34,087 bases of DNA from assembly GCA_017544805.1 (NCBI GenBank), contig JAFYDK010000075.1:1-34087 (forward strand), read 5' to 3'. The DNA is from Bacteroidales bacterium. Its GTDB lineage: Bacteria > Bacteroidota > Bacteroidia > Bacteroidales > UBA3824. The position numbers and the translations under genes are program-made. The notes under the pieces are model-generated. The model was not told the DNA's origin. It saw nothing but the letters and a program-made list of their open reading frames with translations, and did not search any database. Positions 16,071 through 24,529 of this stretch are shown piece by piece. How positions within the stretch are numbered: the first letter of the stretch is position 1; each line of letters begins with the position of its first letter.

Positions 16071-17498
16071 TTATTCTTGAGTTTCGTTATTATCTTCGGG
16101 TTCCATCGTTTTCAAAAGATGATGACCCGTTTCGTCTACGTTTGCAAGACTCTGACGCATAAGCGTATCAGCTTGTTTGTTTTTGATGTCGGTATATTCC
16201 TGAACCGAAATGTTACCATCCAAAAATGCCGATGCCATCGCTTTTTGAACCTTTTCCTCCGCTAAAATTAATTCAGCTTTTGCCGCCTCAACCTGAGCCT
16301 TTGCCCTTGCAACTTTCAAAGACGAGCCAACATCATCACCGATTTTAATATCGGAAACATCGACTGAAAGTATTTCGTAAGCCGAATTTTCGCTGAGTTC
16401 GGCTCTTTTTTCAACGTTATCGGCAACGATATACGGGTTTTGAAGAATTTCCGTATGATTTTTAGCAAGACCGATTTCCGTTGCAAGTGCCTCATTAACA
16501 CGGGCTAACATTGTTTCAGTGCTAACACCTCCAAGAATATTCCTGATATGGCTCCTAAGAGTGATTTTAACTTTCATCGTAAGCTCCACACCGTCTCTTG
16601 CCACGCCTCTAACACCGTCAGTTTCCACAATAATCGGGTTGATAGCGGGTTTAATAGCCTCCACAACATCCAATTCCGAAAGGTCAATAGCGCAAATATC
16701 TTCAAAATTAAAATCCTTCAAGCCTGCTTTACGCGCAGAAACGTATGCCTCAATAGTTTTTTTAAGGTTTCCGCCGGCAAGATAATGTTTTTTAAGACGT
16801 TCCAAAGTTAAATCGTCCTCAAAACCGGCATTGTCCGCCATATTTTTGGCTTTAACCAAGTCGCCGACGTTACCGCCCGCCAAATAAAACTCCGCCAATT
16901 CAGGAATTGAAGTCGAAATCTTGGCGTTCATTGCGCTGATATGAGCGTGCATAATTGCGCCGACATCTACTTTTTTGAGATAAAGTTTTGCCATATCCTC
17001 AAAATTAATAGCTTTAACGTTAGCCGCCAAAGCCCTAATCATGGTCGTAACAACGACTTCAAGGTCTACTTTAGCAAGATAATACTTCATCAAAACCGGC
17101 AAATCAAGAGTTAAGTTCGCATTTTTTGCCGTTACCATAAGATTGATGATTTTGGCTTGCGGAATATTCTGCCAACGCATTTTTATCAGCAAAAGCCATG
17201 AAACGTTCACTTTTGAAAGTTTGGCGTTGAACCAAAGTTTCAGCGGCACCATCGAAACGAAAAACCATACGATAAGTCCGGCAAGACCTATCGTTACGAC
17301 CAAAATTAAAAAACCGTCCCAAAACGAAACTCCGCTTTCGGGCGTCGTATTGTCGCTGACATCGTCCTCAAAATCCGCTTGCGCCTGACTTTCCTGTATT
17401 TTTTGTTGAACGTACAAATCATTATCGTCCGCACATGAAGAAAAACCAAACGTCAAGAAAAACAAAAACAAAGCAAATAAAATATTTTTCATAATCAA
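16071..17498 (-). CDS. floA: Flotillin-like protein FloA with lipoprotein-like N terminus and extra helical repeats
   Basis: A 475-residue protein; Bacillus FloA is about 330. Residues 62-84 and on (LVVTIGLAGLIVWFFVSMVPLKLWF) match the FloA membrane anchor. Next comes a series of about five 30-35-residue helical repeats (117-280; units end YLAGGN or similar) where standard FloA has about two. The SPFH-like core (INPIIVETDGVRGVARDGVELTMKVKITLR) and the Ala/Glu-rich coiled tail ending near SVQEYTDIKNKQADTLMRQSL follow. Unusually, a hydrophobic leader with Cys22 (LTFGFSSC) followed by ADDND precedes the anchor, like a lipobox plus surface-export signal. FloA organises membrane microdomains. It is part of the six-gene operon, 15 bases after the other flotillin gene. 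Confidence 0.93.
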   Translation of the reverse strand: MIMKNILFALFLFFLTFGFSSCADDNDLYVQQKIQESQAQADFEDDVSDNTTPESGVSFWDGFLILVVTIGLAGLIVWFFVSMVPLKLWFNAKLSKVNVSWLLLIKMRWQNIPQAKIINLMVTAKNANLTLDLPVLMKYYLAKVDLEVVVTTMIRALAANVKAINFEDMAKLYLKKVDVGAIMHAHISAMNAKISTSIPELAEFYLAGGNVGDLVKAKNMADNAGFEDDLTLERLKKHYLAGGNLKKTIEAYVSARKAGLKDFNFEDICAIDLSELDVVEAIKPAINPIIVETDGVRGVARDGVELTMKVKITLRSHIRNILGGVSTETMLARVNEALATEIGLAKNHTEILQNPYIVADNVEKRAELSENSAYEILSVDVSDIKIGDDVGSSLKVARAKAQVEAAKAELILAEEKVQKAMASAFLDGNISVQEYTDIKNKQADTLMRQSLANVDETGHHLLKTMEPEDNNETQE

Positions 17499-17513
17499 TT
17501 TTTTTTTAACAAA

Positions 17514-19478
17514 TTATTGGTCGTAACCTGTTGCAATTCCGTCCTTTTTCTCCTCCAACAAATTAGCTTTGTGAAGTTCGTTAAAATTAGGTTTAACACC
17601 GTCCTTATACTGTTGAACCATTGCAATTCTAATATCAGCCTCGGCTTTAGCTCTGTCAGCCTCCGCCTTCAACTTGCGCATCTCGGACTGAATTTGAGCT
17701 TGTCTTAATTCCAATTCGGCTTTAATATTTTGTCCGACCGTCAAATCGTAAATATTAACATCCAATAGCTGATAACGAGAAAAATTGTTCAATTCCGTTT
17801 CTTTTACCAAATCGGTTTTTATTTCACGGTTGTCCTCTTCGTTGATACGATTGAGAACGTTTTGAGAAATCTCAGGCAAAGATTGCAAAATATGTTCGTG
17901 GTCGTCAGAGGATTCCAACTCCATGATAATAGCCTCGTTGATACGCTTGAAAAGAATGTCAAGACCGTAACCCGAAAAAATAAGCGGCATTTTGCCCCTG
18001 ACGGTAATATTAACTTTAGGAGTAATTTGAACACCATTTTTGCAAACACAAGTAACAGAAGGCGTTACCTCAATAACTTGAGGATTTTGAGCCCAAGCCA
18101 CAGCCGAGGCCAAAGTATAATCCTCACTCGCTATTATCCGACCGGCAAGTTCAAAAGACATATTAAGACCGGCTTTATGAGCCTTCATAACAGCATTAAT
18201 GGCGTCAAGAACGTGCCCGAAAGTCTTAAAATGTTTTTTCAAATTAGGATACGTAATACCATAATCAGGAAGTCCCTGTTTTTCCAAATCCTTTGCAATT
18301 TTCAATCCTTGAACGTAATCAAACAAATCCGCTTCAGGCCTTGAATATTCCACAAGATTGTCTTTGGTAAGTTGAACTCCGTCCTCTGAAATAATCTTGT
18401 TCTTAACGGCAAAATTATAAGCCTTAACAAATTTTACAACGTCAGCCCTCGTATTAACAAGATAATTCATCAACTCATCCGGGGTTAAATCAAGACCAAA
18501 TTCATTAGCCTTAATAAGAGCCATGACAAGATTCGTAATGTCATTACCCTGAATATTCTGACGAATTAAATCCTTTTGGTCGATACTGATACCTCGGTCT
18601 GAAGCTTTGATAATGTTAGTTACCAAAATATCGAACTGATCGTCGGAAAGCGAATACAAATCGGACAAAGAAAAATTGATTTTAATACCCGAATTGTGAG
18701 CCCTAATCATCACGTTAGTAAAACGGTTGATGTCCCTTTTCAAGGAATAAAGGTTTTTCAAAAGGTTAATCGTAATTTTAAAAGTGTCATTGTATTCCAA
18801 AACATTAGCTTTGTTAATACGACTTGATTCCTCGTCCGACATATAAATGCCTTCGTATTTAGCACGGATAAGGGAATAAATTATGATTTTCAAACCCTCA
18901 TCGTCAATATCGTTGATAAGACGCTTTTCGTCGATTTCCAATTCCGCACGCTTTGCCATAATATCAAGATTGACAAAAGAGGGAAAATCCCTACCTTTGG
19001 AAACAAATTCCATGGCGGTATCAAAATCAATGTTCAATTCGGCATTCACTTGATCCGCCCACGAGCGTGCAAAAGCTTCAATATCATCGCCTTTGCAAAC
19101 CTTGTAAGCGTAAATCATTTTATCAACACCAAAGAGAGGATCAGAATTTCTTATTAACGCATAACTATAAAAAAACTTGTCATAATCGTCAATCTGATTC
19201 TCATTAGCGATATAAATCGCAATTTCCAACGGGTCGCCGTCCAACGAACAAATCAAATTTCTGGCAATCGAAAAAATATGCATAACCTTGTCCTTGGTAT
19301 CATCATCCAAAGTCAAGGCATATTTATAAGTTTTGCCGGAATGTTTTATATTCTTGGTTCTCAAATATTTAGCAAAAGAATCCGGAGATTTGCGGAAAAA
19401 TTGCAAATACACAAAAACCAAAACACAAACTCCTAATAAAATTACTGCTATTAACATTATATTTTTCCCTTGTAACAA
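17514..19478 (-). CDS. Second, larger flotillin-like protein with a long helical-repeat region
   Basis: A 654-residue paralogue of the neighbouring FloA. One N-terminal transmembrane helix (IMLIAVILLGVCVLVFVYLQFF) is followed by a region of about 400 residues of 30-45-residue helical repeats. Recognisable units are FTNVMIRAHNSGIKINFSLSDL, ILVTNIIKASDRGISIDQKDL, NLVMALIKANEFGLDLTPDEL and AINAVMKAHKAGLNMSFE. The last is very close to the KAHKAGLNV repeat of Bacillus FloA. The SPFH-like part (NPQVIEVTPSVTCVCKNGVQITPKVNITVRG) and an Ala/Glu/Lys coiled coil (about 590-625) follow. It lies 6 bases after the SPOR gene and 15 before floA. It probably co-assembles with FloA; partner and cargo are unknown. 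Confidence 0.85.
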   Translation of the reverse strand: MLQGKNIMLIAVILLGVCVLVFVYLQFFRKSPDSFAKYLRTKNIKHSGKTYKYALTLDDDTKDKVMHIFSIARNLICSLDGDPLEIAIYIANENQIDDYDKFFYSYALIRNSDPLFGVDKMIYAYKVCKGDDIEAFARSWADQVNAELNIDFDTAMEFVSKGRDFPSFVNLDIMAKRAELEIDEKRLINDIDDEGLKIIIYSLIRAKYEGIYMSDEESSRINKANVLEYNDTFKITINLLKNLYSLKRDINRFTNVMIRAHNSGIKINFSLSDLYSLSDDQFDILVTNIIKASDRGISIDQKDLIRQNIQGNDITNLVMALIKANEFGLDLTPDELMNYLVNTRADVVKFVKAYNFAVKNKIISEDGVQLTKDNLVEYSRPEADLFDYVQGLKIAKDLEKQGLPDYGITYPNLKKHFKTFGHVLDAINAVMKAHKAGLNMSFELAGRIIASEDYTLASAVAWAQNPQVIEVTPSVTCVCKNGVQITPKVNITVRGKMPLIFSGYGLDILFKRINEAIIMELESSDDHEHILQSLPEISQNVLNRINEEDNREIKTDLVKETELNNFSRYQLLDVNIYDLTVGQNIKAELELRQAQIQSEMRKLKAEADRAKAEADIRIAMVQQYKDGVKPNFNELHKANLLEEKKDGIATGYDQ

Positions 19479-19484
19479 AAAATT

Positions 19485-22136
19485 CTAATTTTGTTTTTTA
19501 CCGTTAACAAAAGTTGCAATGTACGAATCATTAAAACCTTGATTCATAAGTTGTTTTTTAAGTTTTTCGGCTTGCTCCCTCGTAGGACAATCGCCTACCG
19601 TATAAACAGTGTACTGTCCTGAAGTGCTTGTGTGAACGGTATATCCTTTAGCTTTAAGATTATCAATTTTCTTTTTGGCATCGCCGTTAAGAGCACCCAA
19701 AAACGCACCAATTTGAACTCTGTAAACCGTTCCTGATATGTTAGAGTTTTGGTTCTTGTTTTGATTAGAAGCATTAACGGGACCTACGTTTTTACCACCG
19801 ACAACTTTTATTAAATAAGCGTCCTCATAACCCGATTGTTTCATGGTCTGAAGATTTGTAGAGGCGATATTCAAATCCGTAGAAACCGCAGTATAATAAC
19901 GGTAAAGTCCTGCATCGTTTCTGTCGTAATAAAGGTCGCTGACATTAAACGAAGACATATCCAAAAGCGTAGGCAGCGATGCAATCTGAACCAAATATGA
20001 CTCAGAGGGAAGTTCCGTCAAAGGAATTGCCGGAGCAACCGATTTATTGTCTTTAGCGTAAACAGCGGGAGTCGTAGCTTTCTGATTAGCGTTAAGTTGC
20101 TTCAACTCCTTCTGAACCAAATCTTTATAACCGGAAGTTTTTTCGGCTTTAGATTTAGCGGAATTAACGTCGGATTTTTTTCCGTTAACAAAAGCCACAA
20201 CGGTTGCTTTTTTGTAACCTTCGTTTTTAGCCATTGCAACGGCAGCCAAAGCAGCGTCATAAGTCTTAAAAGTACCGAGATAATATCTCATATAAGTCTG
20301 ATTTTTAAGATTTTGAGCCAAAAATGTTTCAATAGACGGAAATTCCACAGGTTCGGGCATTTCCTTGTATTGACCGACCTCAACGCTAAAAATAGTTCCT
20401 GAAGGATATTTATAAGGCATCAAACGTTCGTCTTTACGGTTGTAACTCCATGTCGAAACAACTGCTGCATTAGAATATGCAACGGGGTTTTTAGCTGATT
20501 TTGAAGATGTTCCGCCATTGCTGGAGGAAACATTATTCTTGTTTGACGTATTGTTTTTGTTTGATACATTATTTTTGTTAGAGGTATTATTTTTGTCAGC
20601 TACGTTGTTTTTATTGTCTTTTTTCTGAGTTTTGTCGTTGCTTGATTTATTATCCGCAACTTGCTGAGTATTATCGTTTTTCTTTTCTGCATCGTTTTTA
20701 ACAATAGCATTGTCAGTTTTCGGCTGATCGTTTTGAGGTTTTGTTTCCGATTGTTTAACGGGAACTGCGCCGTCTGATTCGTCAGCTAAAAAGTCCATTG
20801 CAATATCGTTGTGCTTGTCGGTTGCACCCGTGGCCAAAGAAATACCGTTTGAGAATTTCTTTCCGCCAAGATAAGATTCGATGGCATTCTCCATGCTTCT
20901 GATAGCTTGAAGTTTCACCTCGTTACCCTCTGAAAGTTGCGTGTATTGTTCGATTTTACTCATTTGTTTAGCGGCAACTTCCTCGTAAGATTTTGAAAGA
21001 GCGAAAAGCGTTTCAGCCTCTTGCTCATAATTTTTACCGACAGAATCGTTAAGATTTCTAACGTTAGGAACGTATTTTTGATAAATTTGGAATATCGCAT
21101 TATTGGTTTTAACAGCGGCATTAATACCTTTTACCAAATAAGAACATTCTTTAAGTTCCTGTTCCTGAGCGTTTTGCTCATAATACTCTCTTTCTGCAAG
21201 AGTTGTAGATTGCGAAGAATAAATCCTTAAAGTGTCGGCTTTTGAACCAAACTCTTCCGCTTTTTGCATATAAGTTATGGCATTAGCCTCGTCAGCTTCA
21301 ATTTTAAGGACTGCGGCTTTGTCCTCTTCCGAGACTTTAAGTTTGTCCTCAAATTCATGATAACGGAAACGGTAAAGATTTATGTCCTTGTCGAAATCAT
21401 AATGAACATCAGCTTTCAAAACCGGATCGCTGTGAATAACCTCACCATGAACGACAGCCGTATCCAACTCCTTCAAATCTATGTATTTAGACAAATCCAT
21501 CGAAGAAGAATCCTGATAAGCAGCAAAGGCTATTTCTTGATCATAAACGGCACTATTCAGCTTAGAATAAACACTGCGGTAAACCTCCAAAGTATTTTCG
21601 CTCGTAATGCTTTCTTTGAGTTTATCAGCCTCTTCGTAATATATTTGAGCTTTTTTTGCTAATTTTTTGGCAGACAATTCGTTGCCGTTATTAGATGAAA
21701 AAGTCTTGTTGTTGAGTTCGTTAGTATAAACTTCGCGGTAAATATCCGAAGCTTTTTCAAAGGCTTTCAAAGCTTTCAACTCCTGCGCAGAGGCTTTAGA
21801 AAGGAGTTTTGATAATTGCTTAGCTGTTTTTTTGGAAGAATCACCGCTTTTCTTTAAATCTTCAGCCTGTTTTTGATAAGCCGCCGCCATAACCATACCT
21901 TCGGAGGCTTCTTGACGAAATTTTTCGGCTTTTGCAAGCTTTTTTAATTCCTTTTTTGAAAACAAATCTTTGTAATAAGATTGCTTGGAGAGTCTGAAAT
22001 CACCGTTTGAATAAGTTTTTAAAGGTAATCTCAACTCATTGATTTCTAAAGAGTTTGTATTTAAATTCTGCGGCAAGTACGCTGATGTAAGCACCAAAGG
22101 CGAAACCATTGCCAACGCTAATTTAAGGACTTTCAT
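19485..22136 (-). CDS. Secreted protein with coiled N-terminal region, Asn/Lys tract and three SPOR-like domains
   Basis: An 883-residue protein with a signal peptide (MKVLKLALAMVSPLVLTSAYL). Residues about 50-470 are Ala/Glu/Lys-rich helices, probably coiled coil or TPR-like. A low-complexity Asn/Lys/Asp region (about 450-545) follows, with repeated NKNN units. The C terminus has three SPOR-like units: about 590-680 (SVEVGQYKEM ... YYLGTFKTYDAA), 710-785 (YLVQIASL ... YYTAVSTDL) and 800-883 (YRVQIGAF ... YTVGDCPTREQA), the last a textbook SPOR. SPOR domains bind denuded peptidoglycan glycan strands, so this protein probably sits in the periplasm at division or remodelling sites. It leads the operon with the two flotillins. 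A -7 promoter element lies 31 bases upstream. Confidence 0.87.
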   Translation of the reverse strand: MKVLKLALAMVSPLVLTSAYLPQNLNTNSLEINELRLPLKTYSNGDFRLSKQSYYKDLFSKKELKKLAKAEKFRQEASEGMVMAAAYQKQAEDLKKSGDSSKKTAKQLSKLLSKASAQELKALKAFEKASDIYREVYTNELNNKTFSSNNGNELSAKKLAKKAQIYYEEADKLKESITSENTLEVYRSVYSKLNSAVYDQEIAFAAYQDSSSMDLSKYIDLKELDTAVVHGEVIHSDPVLKADVHYDFDKDINLYRFRYHEFEDKLKVSEEDKAAVLKIEADEANAITYMQKAEEFGSKADTLRIYSSQSTTLAEREYYEQNAQEQELKECSYLVKGINAAVKTNNAIFQIYQKYVPNVRNLNDSVGKNYEQEAETLFALSKSYEEVAAKQMSKIEQYTQLSEGNEVKLQAIRSMENAIESYLGGKKFSNGISLATGATDKHNDIAMDFLADESDGAVPVKQSETKPQNDQPKTDNAIVKNDAEKKNDNTQQVADNKSSNDKTQKKDNKNNVADKNNTSNKNNVSNKNNTSNKNNVSSSNGGTSSKSAKNPVAYSNAAVVSTWSYNRKDERLMPYKYPSGTIFSVEVGQYKEMPEPVEFPSIETFLAQNLKNQTYMRYYLGTFKTYDAALAAVAMAKNEGYKKATVVAFVNGKKSDVNSAKSKAEKTSGYKDLVQKELKQLNANQKATTPAVYAKDNKSVAPAIPLTELPSESYLVQIASLPTLLDMSSFNVSDLYYDRNDAGLYRYYTAVSTDLNIASTNLQTMKQSGYEDAYLIKVVGGKNVGPVNASNQNKNQNSNISGTVYRVQIGAFLGALNGDAKKKIDNLKAKGYTVHTSTSGQYTVYTVGDCPTREQAEKLKKQLMNQGFNDSYIATFVNGKKQN
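20515..20645 (-). repeat. Short tandem repeat coding for NKNN(T/V)S units
   Basis: Within the SPOR gene, about 18-24-base units (forms of gttTGAtacattattttt on the plus strand) repeat and encode alternating NKNNTS and NKNNVS. This is a low-complexity spacer between the helical and SPOR parts. Slippage could change its length between strains. Confidence 0.7.
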
Positions 22137-22166
22137 TGTTTAGAGAAAAATATTTATAGTTTGTGG

Positions 22167-22174
22167 CAAAGTTA
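22167..22174 (-). promoter_or_regulatory. Bacteroidota -7 promoter element (TAACTTTG) for the SPOR-flotillin-cdaA operon
   Basis: The minus strand reads TAACTTTG, an exact TAnnTTTG match and identical to the element at 7240. It lies 31 bases before the ATG at 22136. No clear TTTG appears at the right -33 spacing. The genes downstream (22136 to 13496) are 6-27 bases apart or overlap, so this may be the main promoter of all six. Confidence 0.5.
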
Positions 22175-22248
22175 ATAATAATTAGAATAAAAAAGAAATA
22201 ATTACAAATAATTTTCAAAAAGTAAATTATTATTAACAAGAAAAGGAT

Positions 22249-22290
22249 AAAAAAACGAAACGGAAGACATTTTATAATGCTCCCGTCTCG
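22249..22290 (-). terminator. Rho-independent terminator downstream of tRNA-His
   Basis: On the minus strand CGAGACGGGAG and CTTCCGTTTCG pair over 11 positions (two G-U), with an inner CATT/AATG extension, and are followed by seven T (22249-22255 as A on the plus strand). It lies 18 bases after the tRNA end and should separate the tRNA from the SPOR operon. Confidence 0.85.
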
Positions 22291-22307
22291 AAATTCAGTA
22301 AAATCCG

Positions 22308-22381
<74 letters not shown>

Positions 22382-22401
22382 TCGTCTAATTTTTACGGGT
22401 G

Positions 22402-22433
22402 CAAAGGTATGGCAAAAAATCATTCCGTCCAAA
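22402..22433 (-). promoter_or_regulatory. Promoter of tRNA-His (TTTG, 20 bases, TACCTTTG)
   Basis: On the minus strand TTTG (22430-22433) and TACCTTTG (22402-22409) are separated by 20 bases and end 20 bases before the tRNA. Both halves match the Bacteroidota consensus fully. Confidence 0.8.
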
Positions 22434-22508
22434 TTTTTTTGCATTTTTTTTTATAATATTTTTTAATAGATTAATTATCAACAATTTAAACAATGTCGTT
22501 TAAAATAT

Positions 22509-22539
22509 TTTGATTTTAAGATTTTTGATTTTAATTTTG
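22509..22539 (+). promoter_or_regulatory. Promoter of the porin gene (TTTG, 19 bases, TAATTTTG)
   Basis: TTTG at 22509-22512 and TAATTTTG at 22532-22539 are 19 bases apart and match the Bacteroidota consensus fully. The ATG at 22562 is 22 bases downstream. Confidence 0.8.
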
Positions 22540-22561
22540 CAAAAAATTTCGTTTTAATAAA

Positions 22562-24502
22562 ATGACAAAAAGGTATTCATTCAATATAATAGCTAAAGTA
22601 TTATTACTAAGCGTTTTAATATGTTTTTGCGGAGAAAGTGTCCTTGCACAGCGAAACAAAAAAAATGATAAAGACGACAAAAAAGAATATCCCAAACGGG
22701 TGAAAATCTGGAAGTTATCGCAAGATTATTCCCAAGAAGAATACACTTTGGATACTGATACTTCGTTGCATCTGTTTCAACTTTATGATTACAACGACAA
22801 AGGCTCTATTTCGTATTCCAATCTCGGAAACATGGGCACGCCGTACATTTATAACATCTTTGATGACAGAGAGTTAAGAAAAAACAATGAAGTTTTTTTC
22901 TTCGACAGAATCAACGATTTTATATCCAAACCCGAAAATACGAAATTTTATCAAGTCAATCACCCTTACACATGGCTTTATTATGCCACAACTCCGAAAT
23001 CAAGAAACGGTCAAGTAATAGATTTTACTCACACTCAGAACGTTACGAAAAATTTTAATTGGGGTTTCAACATAGGACTTGTCGGCTCGACGGGAAGAAT
23101 CAGCCATCAACATTCCAGAAATACAACTTTTTCGCCGCAAATGAGTTACAACGGCAAACATCTCTCGGTACACTTTTTTTATAATTTCACCAAATCGTAT
23201 ATCGAGGAAAACGGCGGAATCGTTGATACTGTGGAAGTTAATGCAAAAAGGTTTACGACCAAAATGTCAAAACCTTTTAGCAATTGGGGCAAACGCACAT
23301 GGAATTTAGTTGCGGAATATTCCATCGGAAAGACTGATTTTCAGATTATTAACGATTCTACAAGAAACGAAATTTATACACCTAAACTTACTTTCGGATA
23401 CGTTTTCAAGCACGACAAAATGTTCCGCACATACGAAGACGAAGAAATGAACAAGGATTTGTATCAAAATTTTTATCACGGTACACCAGCAACTTACGAT
23501 TCCTTGTATTTCCGCCGTCTTACAAATCAGTTTCATCTAAAAATCGCTGAAAATCAACTTCTTGGAATAAGTCCCGGAATTTTCGGAAGTATCGGAATGG
23601 AAAACGATATTTATTATAACTTCCAAAATTATCATTCCTCAACCAATTCTTCAAACTATTCTAACACGTACTTTGAAGGCGGAATCAGTAAAAACAAGTC
23701 AAAAAATTTGTTTTTGCACGGAAATTACAAACAATATCTTTCGGGTTATAAATTAGGAGATTTCAACGTTAATGGTTCGTTAGGACTGAAATTTTATAAA
23801 GGCGAGACCGACACGGTGAAATATTATCTTAAAGCCTCGGTTGATTTTTACAACAAAGAACCGAATTATTTTGAAAAATATTATTATTCCAACAATTTCC
23901 GTTGGGATAACAATTTCAACAAAACACAAACCACACGAATCGGCGGAGAATTTTCGATACCAAAATGGCATTTCAAAATCGGAGCAAGTCATTATTTGTT
24001 AAACAATTACATTTATTTCAACTCCAATGCCGTAACCGCACAGGCCAAAAGCGCAATTTCTGTTATGTCGGTAAGTTTGATGAAAGATTTTTATATTTGG
24101 CACGCAAGATTTGCCAACAGAGTTACTTGGCAAAGCACCAATCACAACGAAATTCTTAATTTGCCAGATATTGCACTTTATCATTCAACGTATTTTGAAT
24201 TTTATTTGGTTAAAAACGTATTGTTAACGCAACTCGGCGGTGAGGTTTCGTATTCAACGGAATACGATGCGTTCGGCTATATGCCTTCAACATCAGCGTT
24301 TTATCCGTTAAAACATTCCAAAGCAGGCGAATATCCGCTTCTTAACGGTTTTGCCAACATTAAAATACGCGGTGTTTTGATGTTTTTCAAATGGGAAAAT
24401 ATAGGCAACGGTTTAATCCGTGACTGGTATTATTCTACGGACAATTATCCGTATCAAGATTTTCATTTTATGTTCGGAATACTTTGGAGATTCGGGGATT
24501 AA
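22562..24502 (+). CDS. Putative outer-membrane porin (Porin_10 family)
   Basis: This 646-residue protein has a signal peptide ending near VLAQ (about residues 1-29). The conserved opening of the Porin_10 family follows: DTSLHLFQLYDYNDKGSISY, then LGNMGTPYIYNIFDDR. The rest is many alternating hydrophobic/aromatic strands with short turns (for example HLSVHFFYNFTKSYI, YYLKASVDFYN, HFKIGASHYLLNNYIYFN), as expected for a beta barrel. The protein ends in HFMFGILWRFGD rather than a terminal aromatic residue. It is predicted to be a diffusion or transport pore in the outer membrane; substrate is unknown. It stands alone with its own promoter and converges with the SpoIIE gene, 8 bases away. Confidence 0.88.
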   Translation: MTKRYSFNIIAKVLLLSVLICFCGESVLAQRNKKNDKDDKKEYPKRVKIWKLSQDYSQEEYTLDTDTSLHLFQLYDYNDKGSISYSNLGNMGTPYIYNIFDDRELRKNNEVFFFDRINDFISKPENTKFYQVNHPYTWLYYATTPKSRNGQVIDFTHTQNVTKNFNWGFNIGLVGSTGRISHQHSRNTTFSPQMSYNGKHLSVHFFYNFTKSYIEENGGIVDTVEVNAKRFTTKMSKPFSNWGKRTWNLVAEYSIGKTDFQIINDSTRNEIYTPKLTFGYVFKHDKMFRTYEDEEMNKDLYQNFYHGTPATYDSLYFRRLTNQFHLKIAENQLLGISPGIFGSIGMENDIYYNFQNYHSSTNSSNYSNTYFEGGISKNKSKNLFLHGNYKQYLSGYKLGDFNVNGSLGLKFYKGETDTVKYYLKASVDFYNKEPNYFEKYYYSNNFRWDNNFNKTQTTRIGGEFSIPKWHFKIGASHYLLNNYIYFNSNAVTAQAKSAISVMSVSLMKDFYIWHARFANRVTWQSTNHNEILNLPDIALYHSTYFEFYLVKNVLLTQLGGEVSYSTEYDAFGYMPSTSAFYPLKHSKAGEYPLLNGFANIKIRGVLMFFKWENIGNGLIRDWYYSTDNYPYQDFHFMFGILWRFGD

Positions 24503-24529
24503 GAGTTTTTTTAGCCGACTCTGATTCCC
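24495..24529. terminator. Imperfect hairpin spanning both stop codons of convergent genes
   Basis: GGGATTAAGAGT (24495-24506) and ACTCTGATTCCC (24518-24529) pair at 10 of 12 positions around a T-rich loop. It includes the stop codons of the porin and the SpoIIE gene. No T run follows outside it, so its role as a terminator is uncertain. Confidence 0.4.

Noticed and set aside
20515..20645. Short repeats that might be a CRISPR array
   Set aside because: The units are coding low-complexity (Asn/Lys) repeats with no unique spacers and lie in frame inside the SPOR gene.
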